A stretch of 52,075 nt of DNA from Hyphomicrobiaceae bacterium (GTDB lineage: Bacteria; Pseudomonadota; Alphaproteobacteria; Rhizobiales; Hyphomicrobiaceae), in the NCBI GenBank assembly GCA_025351355.1, contig JANXWC010000057.1:1-52075 (forward strand), given 5' to 3'. A model generated the notes under the pieces. The model searched no databases. It was given only the letters and a program-made list of their open reading frames with translations, and had not been told where the DNA came from. Position 1 is the stretch's first letter; each line of letters begins with the position of its first letter. Of this stretch, positions 8,299-17,514 are shown in pieces. The position numbers and the translations under genes are program-made.

Positions 8299-9558
8299 TC
8301 ACGCCATCGCTGCCATCCGGCGGTGGGCACCCGCAGAGCGCCTGATCAATTCCAGGGCAATGGCCACGTTCAACACGTTCCAAGCGATGCCATTGAGGAA
8401 TGCCGCCTGATAACCACCACTTAGATCGTATATGACGCCGGACAGCCAACCGCCGAGTGCCATGCCTGCGACTGTCGACATCAGTACGGCGCTGACGCGC
8501 GTTCCCGCCTCCGACGCCGGATAGAGTTCGCGTACGATGATCGCATAGCTCGGCACGATGCCGCCCTGCGCCAAACCGAACAGGCCGGAAATAACATAAA
8601 GTGCACTGAGCCCGTCGAGGGGCAGGAACAGCATCAGCATCAATGCCTGCAGCGTCGAACCTATCGCCAACGCGTACAGTCCGCCGATGCGGTCGGACAG
8701 GTAACCGGAGATCAACCGGCTCACGATGCCGCCAATGAACATCAACGACAGCATTTCGGCGCCGCGTTTGACGCCATAACCGAGATCGCCGCAGTAGGCG
8801 ACGAGATGTACTTGTGGCATTGACATGCCAACGCAGCAGGCAATGCCGGCAAACATCAAAAGTGCCTGCAATGCATTGGGGCGAAAGCCGAGCGGACGAC
8901 CGCCGTTATTCAGCGCCGCCGCGGCTTCAGCGAGCGAGGGCGGCGGCTGTGGTGGCGGCGGCCGACGCATCAGCAGCACCAACGGGAGCATCGTCACAAG
9001 GCAGAAAATCCCAACGCCGGCGTACGTCGCGCGCCAACCATAGGCCTCAATGGCCCAGGTGAGTAGCGGCGGCCACACGGCGCCGGCAAGGTAGTTGCCG
9101 CTAGCCACGAGGGCGACGGCAATGCCGCGGCGGCGGCCGAACCACAGAGAAATGTCGGCAACCAGCGGACCAAACGTGGAGGCGCCGCCGAGGCCGCCAA
9201 TCAGGACGCCCTGGACCAGAATAAACTGCATCATGCTCTGCGCGAGACTACCGGCGAGATAGCCGCCGCAGAGGAACAACGCGCCCAGCGTGAGCGGTGA
9301 GGCGATGCCGCGGCGATCGGCCATGCGGCCGTAGAAAATGCCGCCGGCAGCAAAGCCGAGCATCGTCAGTGTATAGGGCAACGACGCGGTGCCACGGGTA
9401 ACGTCAAATTCCGCCTGCACCGCCGGCAAGGCAACAGCCACCGACCACATGCCGACGCCGCCGATGGTGCCGATGAGTATGGCCGCCACCAGGCGCAACC
9501 AAGCGTAACTCGACTCGATGGCTGCGACGTCAGGCGAGTCTGCAGATGCTTCAGTCAT
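8299..9558 (-). CDS. MFS transporter
   Basis: This 419-residue protein has about twelve hydrophobic segments in two halves, with a longer cytoplasmic loop near residues 190-230 that is rich in Pro (MRRPPPPQPPPSLAEA). The loop motif GRMADRRG near residue 78 matches the conserved MFS loop 2-3 signature. The pattern resembles the monocarboxylate/oxalate-formate porter side of the superfamily, but the substrate is not determinable. It starts 39 bases after the stop of the CocE-type hydrolase on the same strand, so the two probably form an operon in which the transporter imports the hydrolase substrate or exports its product (inference). Confidence 0.85.
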   Translation of the reverse strand: MTEASADSPDVAAIESSYAWLRLVAAILIGTIGGVGMWSVAVALPAVQAEFDVTRGTASLPYTLTMLGFAAGGIFYGRMADRRGIASPLTLGALFLCGGYLAGSLAQSMMQFILVQGVLIGGLGGASTFGPLVADISLWFGRRRGIAVALVASGNYLAGAVWPPLLTWAIEAYGWRATYAGVGIFCLVTMLPLVLLMRRPPPPQPPPSLAEAAAALNNGGRPLGFRPNALQALLMFAGIACCVGMSMPQVHLVAYCGDLGYGVKRGAEMLSLMFIGGIVSRLISGYLSDRIGGLYALAIGSTLQALMLMLFLPLDGLSALYVISGLFGLAQGGIVPSYAIIVRELYPASEAGTRVSAVLMSTVAGMALGGWLSGVIYDLSGGYQAAFLNGIAWNVLNVAIALELIRRSAGAHRRMAAMA

Positions 9559-9597
9559 TGATTCCCACGTCTCGTTCTGAATTGGGGCCGATCATAT

Positions 9598-11397
9598 TCA
9601 CGAACGCTGTGGAATGACAGGAAGAAGAAGGTGGGGCTGCATCGCGACGCCAAAATGCAATGTCGTTGTGCCGCCGAAAATATCTGCAGGACGATCAAGG
9701 GGATCATCATGCAAGAATGGCCCGCATCCCCTGAGCTCGTTCTTGAAGTTGGAGAGTTTGCCACCGCTGCCGCCGCCATACTCATAGTCTCGCCCCAACA
9801 CAGTGAGCGCGATGCGTCCGCCGGCGGGCACCACGATTGACGTCGGCAGCAGTTCGATATCGAGTTCCACAGGCACCCCTGGCGTCAGCGGTTGGACTTC
9901 GTCATGCGTATGATAGGGCCGGTATGGTGTCGATAGCAATGCGTCGAGCTTTCGGTGCGATGCTCTGAGCCAACCCTGCGCCACCGGCGTATGCGGGTCG
10001 ATCGCGCCCTGAAATACGATTTCCGTCATGTCTGCGGAGAAGGCGCGCAGCACCAGAAAGAGATCCGCATCGACGGTTGATGACGACACAACCAGCTGCA
10101 CCGCCGACGGTCCGGTTACTTCCGTTGCCTCGGCAAAAGGGCGCGACAGAAACGTAACGCCATCACCAAGCGCATCGAAGCTGCGGGTCATGTTTGCGGG
10201 AGAGTTCGCATGTGTAACTAGCGAGCAAGCGACGGGGTCCAGGTGGAATTTTGTCCACGTTGTTCGCTGCAGGGGCCATTCTGCTTCAGCCCGCGCCACG
10301 AACCGCTCGCCGGGATGCCTGACCTGCAGAAGTACCCGTGGCTGATCAGACCAAGCTTGTCTGTCACCTTTCAGGTAGCAATCGAAAAAGCGGCGTTGCA
10401 GCTTGCGGCCGTAGTCGGTGTAGAAATGCGTCCAATGCTCGATGCCGTGCGCTTCGAGAAATTTCTCTTGCGAGGCAGCCCGCACAAAACCCTCAAAATT
10501 GCCGCGCGTATGCAATCCTTGGCCGCCCCAATTGGCTGCCGTCAACAGCGGCACGGTGATCTTGTCCCACTGCGGTGAGCGCGCGCGGTGATAAACGTCA
10601 TCCAGCGGATGCGCTCGAATCTCAGCGCCAAAATCACACCGATTGCGCTGCAGTTGTGCCTCGCTCAGCACCTCTGGTCCGCACACCAGATGCCCCGTCA
10701 CGCGGCTACGACGGCCGCGTTCGCCGATGCCATATTGCACCGTCTTGACCTGCATATCGAACCAATTGGCCCAGAAGGTGGAGAGAATGCCGCCATGATG
10801 GGTTGCGTCCCGATACCAATCCGCCGCGCCCTCCCAAACGCACATCGCCGTCAGATGCGGTGGCTGCAGCGACGCCACCTGCCATTGGTTCATGCCGAAA
10901 TAGGAAACGCCGTTGAGGCCCACCTTGCCGCTCGACCACGGCTGCACGCCCGCCCATTCGATCGCCTGATAGAAATCCAATGTTTCGCGTGGCGAGAAAT
11001 GATCGACATAGCCAGGCGATGCGCCGCAGCCTCGCGAGTCGACGCGAACGCAGACGTAGCCGAACGGCACCCACTTTTCAGGATCGACCACTTCCCAATT
11101 CTGATAGGCATTTGTCGAGCCAACCGTTACGTCCGGGTGACGTTCGGCCATGCGTTGCCACGCACTCGGATAGCCATCTTGGAAGGCTAGACCCTTGGCG
11201 TAGGGGCCATAAGTTAAGAGCACCGGATAGCGACCCGGTGTTGACGGACGGAACACATCGGCGCGAAGCACGACGCCATCGTCGGCGGCGATCGGCACAT
11301 CCCAATCGATTTGCATGCCGTCTCGCATCTCGCTGCGCATGCGCGCGTCCACCGCGGCGCCGAGGAATTGTAATGATGTGTCATGCGTTCCGGTCAT
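9598..11397 (-). CDS. CocE/NonD family hydrolase
   Basis: About 599 residues. The N-terminal alpha/beta hydrolase domain carries the nucleophile Ser in NGVSYFG and the upstream segment VCVRVDSRGCGASPG, both characteristic of the CocE/X-prolyl dipeptidyl peptidase (S15) family. The C-terminal third is a beta-rich jelly-roll domain of the same family. Members hydrolyse esters or amides, including cocaine, glutaryl-7-ACA and acyl amino acids; the substrate here is unknown. There is no signal peptide, so it is probably cytoplasmic. The ATG at 11397 is chosen; an upstream in-frame TTG at 11484 is possible, and no clear ribosome-binding site decides between them. The MFS gene follows closely. Confidence 0.82.
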   Translation of the reverse strand: MTGTHDTSLQFLGAAVDARMRSEMRDGMQIDWDVPIAADDGVVLRADVFRPSTPGRYPVLLTYGPYAKGLAFQDGYPSAWQRMAERHPDVTVGSTNAYQNWEVVDPEKWVPFGYVCVRVDSRGCGASPGYVDHFSPRETLDFYQAIEWAGVQPWSSGKVGLNGVSYFGMNQWQVASLQPPHLTAMCVWEGAADWYRDATHHGGILSTFWANWFDMQVKTVQYGIGERGRRSRVTGHLVCGPEVLSEAQLQRNRCDFGAEIRAHPLDDVYHRARSPQWDKITVPLLTAANWGGQGLHTRGNFEGFVRAASQEKFLEAHGIEHWTHFYTDYGRKLQRRFFDCYLKGDRQAWSDQPRVLLQVRHPGERFVARAEAEWPLQRTTWTKFHLDPVACSLVTHANSPANMTRSFDALGDGVTFLSRPFAEATEVTGPSAVQLVVSSSTVDADLFLVLRAFSADMTEIVFQGAIDPHTPVAQGWLRASHRKLDALLSTPYRPYHTHDEVQPLTPGVPVELDIELLPTSIVVPAGGRIALTVLGRDYEYGGGSGGKLSNFKNELRGCGPFLHDDPLDRPADIFGGTTTLHFGVAMQPHLLLPVIPQRS

Positions 11398-11606
11398 GGG
11401 AAACCCGAGTAAGTATGCCTGTCGCCGGACGGTAGGATCAGCGCCGCTGAGTAGGAAATCACTTGTGCTGTTGCGCTGGATCAAAATTCATAATGTGAGC
11501 CTGCGTTCGCCACCAGTCGCCAGTGCTGCATGCCGGTGATAGGGAACTACGATACCAACGTATCTACCTTATCATGCGGATAATCGTCCGCCTTGGAGCA
11601 ACATAT

Positions 11607-12494
11607 ATGCGCATTGGCATTGCAGGCGTCGGACGCATGGGGGCAGCCATCGGCCTCCGCCTGATCGAGGTGGGTCATGAGCTGGTGGTCTGGAACCGCT
11701 CGTCCGACAAGGCGCAAGATCTCATGGCGGCTGGTGCCACATGGTGCGCTAACCCCAAAGAGCTTGCCGCACGCGTCGATACGGTCATCACGATCCTGAC
11801 GAATGCCGATGCGCTCGCCGCCGTCTACGACGGACCATCCGGGATATTGAGCGCAGATCTCAACGGCAAACTGGTCATCGAAATGAGCACGGTGCAACCC
11901 GCCGATGAGCGCGCGCTGGCGGCAAAAGTACGAGCAGCCGGAGCGGCATTTGTCGAGTGCCCTGTCGGCGGCACAACTGGCCCGGCGCGGCAAGGTAAGT
12001 TGCTGGGAATGGCGGGTGGCGCCGAGGCTGATATCGCGCGGGCGCAACCGTTGCTCGATCAGTTGTGCCGACGTGTCCAGCATGTGGGGCCGGTCGGTGC
12101 CGGCGCCAGCATGAAATTGGCCATCAATCTGCCGCTGCTGGTGGCTTATCAAGCGCTCGGCGAGGCCTTTACGCTCTGCCGCCACCTCGGTCTCGACAAA
12201 ACCACGCTGATGGAGTTTTTTTCCGACACGTCAGGCGGGCCGAATGTGTTGAAGGCGCGCGGACCTGCCATCGCCGCCGCGCTATCCGGCGCTGAGCCTG
12301 GACCACCGGCTTTCGATATCGACAGCATTCGCAAGGATCTGCGCACCATGCTCGCGGAAGCCCGTGAGCGCGGCGGATCACTGCCGCTGGTGGAGCGCAC
12401 CCTCGCAATCTACGATGATGCTGCCGAGGAAGGTTGGGGTGACCGGGATGGGTCCTATCTGCCGGCCTATTGGCCACGACGCCAACCGCTCTGA
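11607..12494 (+). CDS. NAD(P)-dependent beta-hydroxyacid dehydrogenase (3-hydroxyisobutyrate dehydrogenase-like)
   Basis: This 295-residue protein starts with the dinucleotide-binding motif GVGRMG (residues 6-11). The substrate-binding loop CPVGGTTGPARQGKL and the catalytic Lys in GASMKLAINL place it in the 3-hydroxyisobutyrate/tartronate semialdehyde reductase family. A GGAG ribosome-binding site eight bases upstream supports the ATG at 11607. The gene is divergent from the CocE-type hydrolase across about 209 bases that must hold both promoters. A zinc alcohol dehydrogenase follows on the same strand after 30 bases, so the pair probably oxidises hydroxylated catabolic intermediates. Exact specificity is unknown. 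Confidence 0.85.
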   Translation: MRIGIAGVGRMGAAIGLRLIEVGHELVVWNRSSDKAQDLMAAGATWCANPKELAARVDTVITILTNADALAAVYDGPSGILSADLNGKLVIEMSTVQPADERALAAKVRAAGAAFVECPVGGTTGPARQGKLLGMAGGAEADIARAQPLLDQLCRRVQHVGPVGAGASMKLAINLPLLVAYQALGEAFTLCRHLGLDKTTLMEFFSDTSGGPNVLKARGPAIAAALSGAEPGPPAFDIDSIRKDLRTMLAEARERGGSLPLVERTLAIYDDAAEEGWGDRDGSYLPAYWPRRQPL

Positions 12495-12524
12495 CCACAG
12501 CCACGTATTATTCGGATCTGAGCC

Positions 12525-13673
12525 ATGTATGCACCTGCTGGCGTAAAAGTGGATAGCAAAGTGATGCCGGTTCCCGAACGGATGCGCGCCTGGGTGCTCG
12601 GCAATCCCGAACAGTTGATCCTCACGGACAAACCTGTGCCTTTCCCGGGCAAAGCCGAGGTCCTCGTGCGCATCGACGCTGTTGCGATCTGTGCCACCGA
12701 TCTCGACGTGATCAAGAGCGGACCGCCGGCAATGATCGAGGGTGGCCTGCCATTCAACAAGAATTGGACGCCAGGCCATGAATACATGGGCACGGTTGCG
12801 GCGCTCGGACCGGGCGTCGACGAATTTGCCATCGGTGATCGGGTAACGGTCGAAATTCATGCCGGGTGTGGCCAGTGCAAGCGCTGTCGTATGGGCATGT
12901 ACACCTCGTGCCTTAACTATGGTCTGAACTACGGCGACGTCGACAAGGGCCATCGTGCCAATGGTTTCACCACTCAGGGCGGGTTCGCGGAGTACGCCGT
13001 CAACAACATCAATACGCTGATCAAGATTGCCGACACCATGACCGACGAGGAAGCAACACTCGTCGTCACGGCCGGCACGTCGATGTACGGCCTGACCGAA
13101 CTCGGAGGCCTGATTGCCGGTGAAAGCGTGGCCGTGATCGGCCCGGGGCCGATCGGACTGCTCGGCGTTGCGGTGGCGAAAGCACTCGGCGCCAATCCGG
13201 TCTTTCTGACCGGCACACGCGATGCGCGGTTGGAAAAGGGCCGCCAGCTCGGCGCCGATCATATCGTCAATGTTACGCACGAAAACGCCGTTGACGCGGT
13301 CCGCCGTCTCAATGGTGGCAAGGGCGTCGACTACGTGATCGAGTGTTCCGGAGCGCCGGGTGCCGTCAACGATGCCGCGCGCATGTGTAACCGTGGCGGT
13401 AAAATTTGCCTCGCAGCCTTCGCGCACGACCCTGATCTGGTTGATATGGGTCACATTGTCCGCAACAATATCTACCTGTTCGGCATTCGTGGCGAAGGCC
13501 GGAGCGCCACGCATCGTGCCGAAGCTTTTATGCGCACCAAGCGCTTCGACGCGACCTTGATCCACACGCACACGTTCCAGCTCGAAGACCTGCCCGAGGC
13601 CATCCGCTATGCGCGTGACCGGATCGACGATGCCATCAAGGTCGTCGTGAAGACGCGTCCGGCATGTCAGTGA
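12525..13673 (+). CDS. Zinc-dependent alcohol dehydrogenase
   Basis: The product has 382 residues of the medium-chain dehydrogenase/reductase family. The catalytic-zinc residues are Cys in AICATDLD and His-Glu in PGHEYMG. The structural-zinc lobe shows all four cysteines, CGQCKRCRMGMYTSC, with 2-2-7 spacing. The cofactor motif GPGPIG lies near residue 208. It resembles threonine or sorbitol dehydrogenase-like members more than ethanol dehydrogenase. It is probably transcribed with the upstream beta-hydroxyacid dehydrogenase. Its 3' end overlaps that of livF on the other strand by seven bases. Confidence 0.88.
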   Translation: MYAPAGVKVDSKVMPVPERMRAWVLGNPEQLILTDKPVPFPGKAEVLVRIDAVAICATDLDVIKSGPPAMIEGGLPFNKNWTPGHEYMGTVAALGPGVDEFAIGDRVTVEIHAGCGQCKRCRMGMYTSCLNYGLNYGDVDKGHRANGFTTQGGFAEYAVNNINTLIKIADTMTDEEATLVVTAGTSMYGLTELGGLIAGESVAVIGPGPIGLLGVAVAKALGANPVFLTGTRDARLEKGRQLGADHIVNVTHENAVDAVRRLNGGKGVDYVIECSGAPGAVNDAARMCNRGGKICLAAFAHDPDLVDMGHIVRNNIYLFGIRGEGRSATHRAEAFMRTKRFDATLIHTHTFQLEDLPEAIRYARDRIDDAIKVVVKTRPACQ

Positions 13674-14386
13674 ACGCCAAGGTAGCGCATGAGTACATCC
13701 GGGGTTTTTTGTAGCTCCGCCGACGTGCCCTCGTGAACAATGCGGCCGGTTTCCAGAATGTACACTCGATCAGCAACTTCAAGCGCGCTGTACAGGTTCT
13801 GCTCAACCAGCAGAACACCGATGTTCATCTGCTTGAGCGAAGCAACAATGGCCTCCAGGTGTTGCACCATGACGGGTGCAAGGCCCTCGGAGGGCTCGTC
13901 CATCAGGATCAATTCCGGATCGATCATCAGCGCGCGACCAACCGCAAGCATGCCGCGCTCGCCGCCCGACAGTTGATTGCCGCGATGGTGGCGCCGCTCC
14001 GCCAATCGCGGAAACAACCCGAATATCTTATCGACCGTCCAACCCTCTTTGGATCGTGCATTCTTGAGCATGGTCAAATGTTCGGTCACGCTAAGCGAGC
14101 TGTAGAGCCGTCGTCCTTGTGGAACGATGGCAATTTTGCGTTGTGCAATGTCGTGCGGTTTGAGCGCGGTCATATCCTCGCCATTCCACGTCACTTTTCC
14201 CTCGCGCACCATCGGTGGCGACAATCCCATGATTGATCGGATGAGTGTCGTCTTTCCCATGCCATTACGGCCGAGAAGCCCCACAACTTCTCCGCGACGC
14301 ACATTTAGCGTTACGCCATGCAGAACATGCGCTGCGCCGTAGAAGCTGTGCAGGTCGCGAACTTCGAGCACGCCGTTGTCAGCCAT
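13667..14386 (-). CDS. livF: Branched-chain amino acid-type ABC transporter ATP-binding protein LivF
   Basis: This 239-residue ATPase has the Walker A motif GRNGMGKTT (about residues 37-45), the signature LSGGERGM (about 138-145) and the Walker B LILMDEPSEGLAP. SEGLAP after Walker B is typical of LivF in the hydrophobic amino acid transporter family. It is the last gene of the eight-gene minus-strand operon that runs from about 21330. The ATG at 14386 overlaps the livG stop by eight bases. With LivG, LivH and LivM it forms an importer; the substrate need not be leucine, since many paralogues take amides, urea or aromatic compounds. Confidence 0.9.
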   Translation of the reverse strand: MADNGVLEVRDLHSFYGAAHVLHGVTLNVRRGEVVGLLGRNGMGKTTLIRSIMGLSPPMVREGKVTWNGEDMTALKPHDIAQRKIAIVPQGRRLYSSLSVTEHLTMLKNARSKEGWTVDKIFGLFPRLAERRHHRGNQLSGGERGMLAVGRALMIDPELILMDEPSEGLAPVMVQHLEAIVASLKQMNIGVLLVEQNLYSALEVADRVYILETGRIVHEGTSAELQKTPDVLMRYLGVH

Positions 14387-15146
14387 GATGGCGCGCCTTT
14401 CCGAGGTAAACCTCTTGTACCGCGCTGTTGGCGCGGATGTCGTTCGGGCTCGCTTCGACCAGCACGCGGCCTTCGAACATGCAGGTGACGAAATCAACCA
14501 ACCCCAAGGCCAAATCCATATCGTGCTCAATCAGAATGAGCGTCAGGTCGCGTGGCAACGAACGGATGATGTCGGCGACCATCGAGCGCTCCGCCGGCGA
14601 CAGGCCTGCTGCCGGTTCATCGAGCAGCAGCAAGCGGGGTTGGGCCGCAAGTGATAACGCCAGCTCCAACTGGCGCTGCTCGCCGTAGGATAATTCTTTG
14701 ACAAGAACCTGCCGCCGCGTCGGCAGCCGTGCGATCTCTAGGGACCGCGTCGCCAACGTATTTTCGTCGGGATCGAGCGTGCCGGTGCCGAACATGGAAA
14801 ACTTGCGTCGCTTCAAGCCGCGCAGGGCCAGCCGCATATTCTCGTCAACCGTCAGGCTGGGAAACAGGTTAGTTATCTGAAATGTGCGGGCGATGCCGAG
14901 GGCCGCGCGTCGATGCGGCGACATCCGCGATATTGGGTGTGTGTCGAATACGATCTGCCCCGCAGTGGGTGGGAGCACACCGGTGATTGCATTGAAGAGC
15001 GTGGTCTTTCCCGCGCCATTGGGGCCGATAATTGCGCGCCGCTCGCCGGGTGACACGTTTAGAGAAACGTTGTCGACCGCGCGCAGTGCGCCGAATTGCA
15101 CCGAGACATCGGTCAACTTGAGAATAGGTTCGGTCACGAGCGCCAA
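14379..15146 (-). CDS. livG: Branched-chain amino acid-type ABC transporter ATP-binding protein LivG
   Basis: This 255-residue ATPase shows Walker A GPNGAGKTT (about residues 38-46), signature LSYGEQRQLE and Walker B LLLLDEPAAGLSPAE. It has the LivG-type insert between the Q-loop and the signature, and the C-terminal YLGKA segment. There is no ATG near the family N-terminus; the start is read as TTG at 15146 (or GTG at 15137), so initiation may be weak. It pairs with LivF. A perfect hairpin (15169-15194) lies in the 95-base gap from the upstream binding-protein gene and may set the relative amounts of the two products. Confidence 0.88.
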   Translation of the reverse strand: MALVTEPILKLTDVSVQFGALRAVDNVSLNVSPGERRAIIGPNGAGKTTLFNAITGVLPPTAGQIVFDTHPISRMSPHRRAALGIARTFQITNLFPSLTVDENMRLALRGLKRRKFSMFGTGTLDPDENTLATRSLEIARLPTRRQVLVKELSYGEQRQLELALSLAAQPRLLLLDEPAAGLSPAERSMVADIIRSLPRDLTLILIEHDMDLALGLVDFVTCMFEGRVLVEASPNDIRANSAVQEVYLGKARHHG

Positions 15147-15168
15147 ACGATCTGATGTTTAATGGGGC

Positions 15169-15194
15169 AGCCGCATCCGAAAATGGATGCGGCT
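15169..15194 (-). promoter_or_regulatory. Perfect hairpin between binding-protein gene and livG
   Basis: AGCCGCATCC and GGATGCGGCT form a 10-bp perfect stem around the loop GAAAAT, in the gap after the stop of the Liv-type binding-protein gene and before livG. No T-run follows on the minus strand, so it is more likely an mRNA-stabilising or processing element that favours high levels of the binding protein than a terminator. Confidence 0.55.
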
Positions 15195-15241
15195 GAGCGA
15201 TCTGGCCGGTGCCAAGGCGGTACGTCTTATCGCAATACCGC

Positions 15242-16501
15242 TTATGATTTGATGCCTTGGAACGTACGCGAGTATGACGGCTGTTTCATGTAGGTTTCAG
15301 GATCGTACTTCCAGAACTGTCCGACGTCTGGATATGTGGCGATCGGCACGTTCCATTTCTTGCCGTCCTCACGTTTCGCAACTTTCCGGATGAAGACGTT
15401 GTAGACGGGATGGCCATAGGGATCCAATTTCACAATCGGTCCAAGCGGCGAACCTTTGAGTTCGACCTCTCGTACGGCTTTGAGTAGGGCTTCGCGGTCT
15501 TCAACCTTGCCGCCAATTTTGGTGATGGCTTGCGTCAGCCACATCGCGCCCGAGAAATGCGTCGTGCCAAAGACCGACGGCAATTTCTGATAGCGCTTTT
15601 CGTACTCGCCGACGAACGTCTTGGTGGCCTCATCCTGTGCGCCCTCGCAGAACATGGCGCACGACACCACATCCATGGGCTCATCGCCGAGCGTACGGAT
15701 GACGGATTGGTCGGCTACGTTCATGGCTGAGATCAGTGGGATTTTCCCTTTCAGTCCGAAATTTGCGTATTGCTGCAGGAAGCGTGATGCGTCAGCGCCC
15801 GTTTCCATGCCGAAGATCGCGTCCACGCCGAGGCCTTGCAACTGCCCGAGATAGGGCGAGAAGTCGGCCGTATTCAACGGATGCCAGAACTGCTGCACGA
15901 TCTGCCCACCGCCTTCGGTAAACGTCTGCGCGAAGCCACCGCACATCTCGTGACCGTAGGCATAGTCCTGCGAGACCGTTGCAACTTTCTTGTAGCCATT
16001 CTTCAGAGACCAGTCGGCGAGCGGCCGCGTCATCTGGCTACCTGTGTAGCCGGCAATCCGCAGTACGTTCGGGATCCGGTTGCGCTGGGTGAGATCATCG
16101 GCGGCAATGACCGGAATGAAATAGGGAACGCCATTGCCTTTAACGTAATTGGCGACGGCCAATCCCGTATTGGCGACGATATTGCCAACCAGGAAGTGCA
16201 CATTGGTCTGCTCGACAAGTCGGCGCGCCTTCTGTAACGCGGTATCCGGATTGGACGCGTCGTCTTCCACCGTAATCTCTATTTTGCGACCGGCGATTTC
16301 GCGTCCATTGCGCTCCCACCAGAGTTCAAAGCCTTCCACCAATTCTTTTCCGCCCGCCGCCAGCACGCCCGTGAGCGGTGCCATCAGGCCGATCTTAATC
16401 GGCGCTGCTTGCGCCCTCAGAATTGCCGGAAACGAGACGGTGCTTGCTGCAACAGCCGAAATGGACGCCGTCGATTTGAGTAGTTTTCTGCGGTTGATCA
16501 T
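15242..16501 (-). CDS. ABC transporter substrate-binding protein, Liv type (Peripla_BP_6)
   Basis: About 419 residues with a twin-arginine-like signal (NRRKLLKS, then a hydrophobic stretch and an Ala-rich cleavage site ILRAQA). The mature protein begins APIKIGLMAPLTGVLAAGG, the standard start of type I Liv/amide-binding proteins. The ATG at 16501 has a perfect AGGAGG ribosome-binding site (complement of 16509-16514), stronger than its operon neighbours, as expected for an abundant binding protein. An upstream in-frame extension to 16564 is rejected because it would overlap livM. It sits between livM and livG. The ligand is probably an amide, amino acid or N-heterocycle (inference from the hydrolases in the operon). 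Confidence 0.9.
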   Translation of the reverse strand: MINRRKLLKSTASISAVAASTVSFPAILRAQAAPIKIGLMAPLTGVLAAGGKELVEGFELWWERNGREIAGRKIEITVEDDASNPDTALQKARRLVEQTNVHFLVGNIVANTGLAVANYVKGNGVPYFIPVIAADDLTQRNRIPNVLRIAGYTGSQMTRPLADWSLKNGYKKVATVSQDYAYGHEMCGGFAQTFTEGGGQIVQQFWHPLNTADFSPYLGQLQGLGVDAIFGMETGADASRFLQQYANFGLKGKIPLISAMNVADQSVIRTLGDEPMDVVSCAMFCEGAQDEATKTFVGEYEKRYQKLPSVFGTTHFSGAMWLTQAITKIGGKVEDREALLKAVREVELKGSPLGPIVKLDPYGHPVYNVFIRKVAKREDGKKWNVPIATYPDVGQFWKYDPETYMKQPSYSRTFQGIKS

Positions 16502-16545
16502 GGGTATTCCTCCTGAGTGCGATATTTTTTTGAGATCGTTGTCGG

Positions 16546-17514
16546 CTATTTTCTTCGATGCCACAAGGTTCGGGACTTGCCGACAATGCCTTCGGGCGCG
16601 AACAGCATGATAAGGATGAACACGATACCAAGCACCATCTGCCAGCGTTCGGTGTAGGCTGAAACAAATTGCTCGAGAATTATGATGACGGCAGCGCCGA
16701 CAAACGACCCTACCAACGTTCCGATGCCACCGACGATCGCCATCAACAAACCCTGCACGGACTGCGCCAATGCGACAGCTGAAGGGCTTACGAAGTTGTT
16801 GAAGACCGCATAGATAGCGCCAGCAACTCCGGCAAAGAACCCGGATATCGTGAACGCAAGAAATACATGCAGCGTCACGTTGTAGCCCATGCTCGCCATG
16901 CGGCTTTCGCTATCACGGATACCGCGCAGCGTCAGTCCGAACGGCGAATTGACGAAGCGGCGCATGGCAAAAAAGGCGCAAAGACTGATCACCAGTACCA
17001 GCGCGTAAAATGTGGCCGGATCGGCGAGCGCACCTGTTCTCAAGTCGCCGCGCAGTCCATTCTCCCCCCCCGTCACCTGCGACCAGCGCAGACAGATGCC
17101 CCAGATGACGAGGCCAAGCGCTAAAGTCAGCAGCAGGAAATAGACACCGGAAACGCGCACGGCCAGCAGCGCGAAGACGGCGGCGACCGCCGTCGCCGCC
17201 GCTACGCCGATCATCATGGCAACCGGCAGCGGCAGGCCCCAGGTGTTGACTCCATAAATCACAAAATAGGTGGCGGTGCCAAAGATTGCACCGTGGCAAA
17301 GCGGCGTGCGACCGGCAAAGCCGGCGAGCACGTCGACCGACATCGCGAGGATCGCAAAAATTAGAATTTGCGTCGCGATGCCGAGGTGATAGCTCTTTAA
17401 GACAAACGGCAACGCAATTAATACAAACAGAATTGCTGCTGAGCCAACCCATGCCAGCGCGCTCCGCAAGCCCGATTTGTTCGTTGTGACGACTGTCGGA
17501 GCCAATGAAGTCAT
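16546..17514 (-). CDS. livM: Liv-type ABC transporter permease LivM
   Basis: This 322-residue permease has about nine hydrophobic segments and the family motif in NSPFGLTLRGIRDSESR (about residues 192-208), the cytoplasmic coupling loop of LivM. The segment AGFAGRTPLCHGAIFG replaces the usual GQ-SLGHGAFFG motif, a divergent but recognisable form. Its ATG overlaps the livH stop in an ATGA, indicating coupled translation. A run of eight C residues near 17056 lies inside the frame without breaking it. It forms the membrane part of the importer with LivH. Confidence 0.9.
   Translation of the reverse strand: MTSLAPTVVTTNKSGLRSALAWVGSAAILFVLIALPFVLKSYHLGIATQILIFAILAMSVDVLAGFAGRTPLCHGAIFGTATYFVIYGVNTWGLPLPVAMMIGVAAATAVAAVFALLAVRVSGVYFLLLTLALGLVIWGICLRWSQVTGGENGLRGDLRTGALADPATFYALVLVISLCAFFAMRRFVNSPFGLTLRGIRDSESRMASMGYNVTLHVFLAFTISGFFAGVAGAIYAVFNNFVSPSAVALAQSVQGLLMAIVGGIGTLVGSFVGAAVIIILEQFVSAYTERWQMVLGIVFILIMLFAPEGIVGKSRTLWHRRK

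Noticed and set aside
12378-13571. 397-codon minus-strand frame opposite the alcohol dehydrogenase
   Set aside because: No family signal; the plus-strand gene has all zinc and cofactor motifs.
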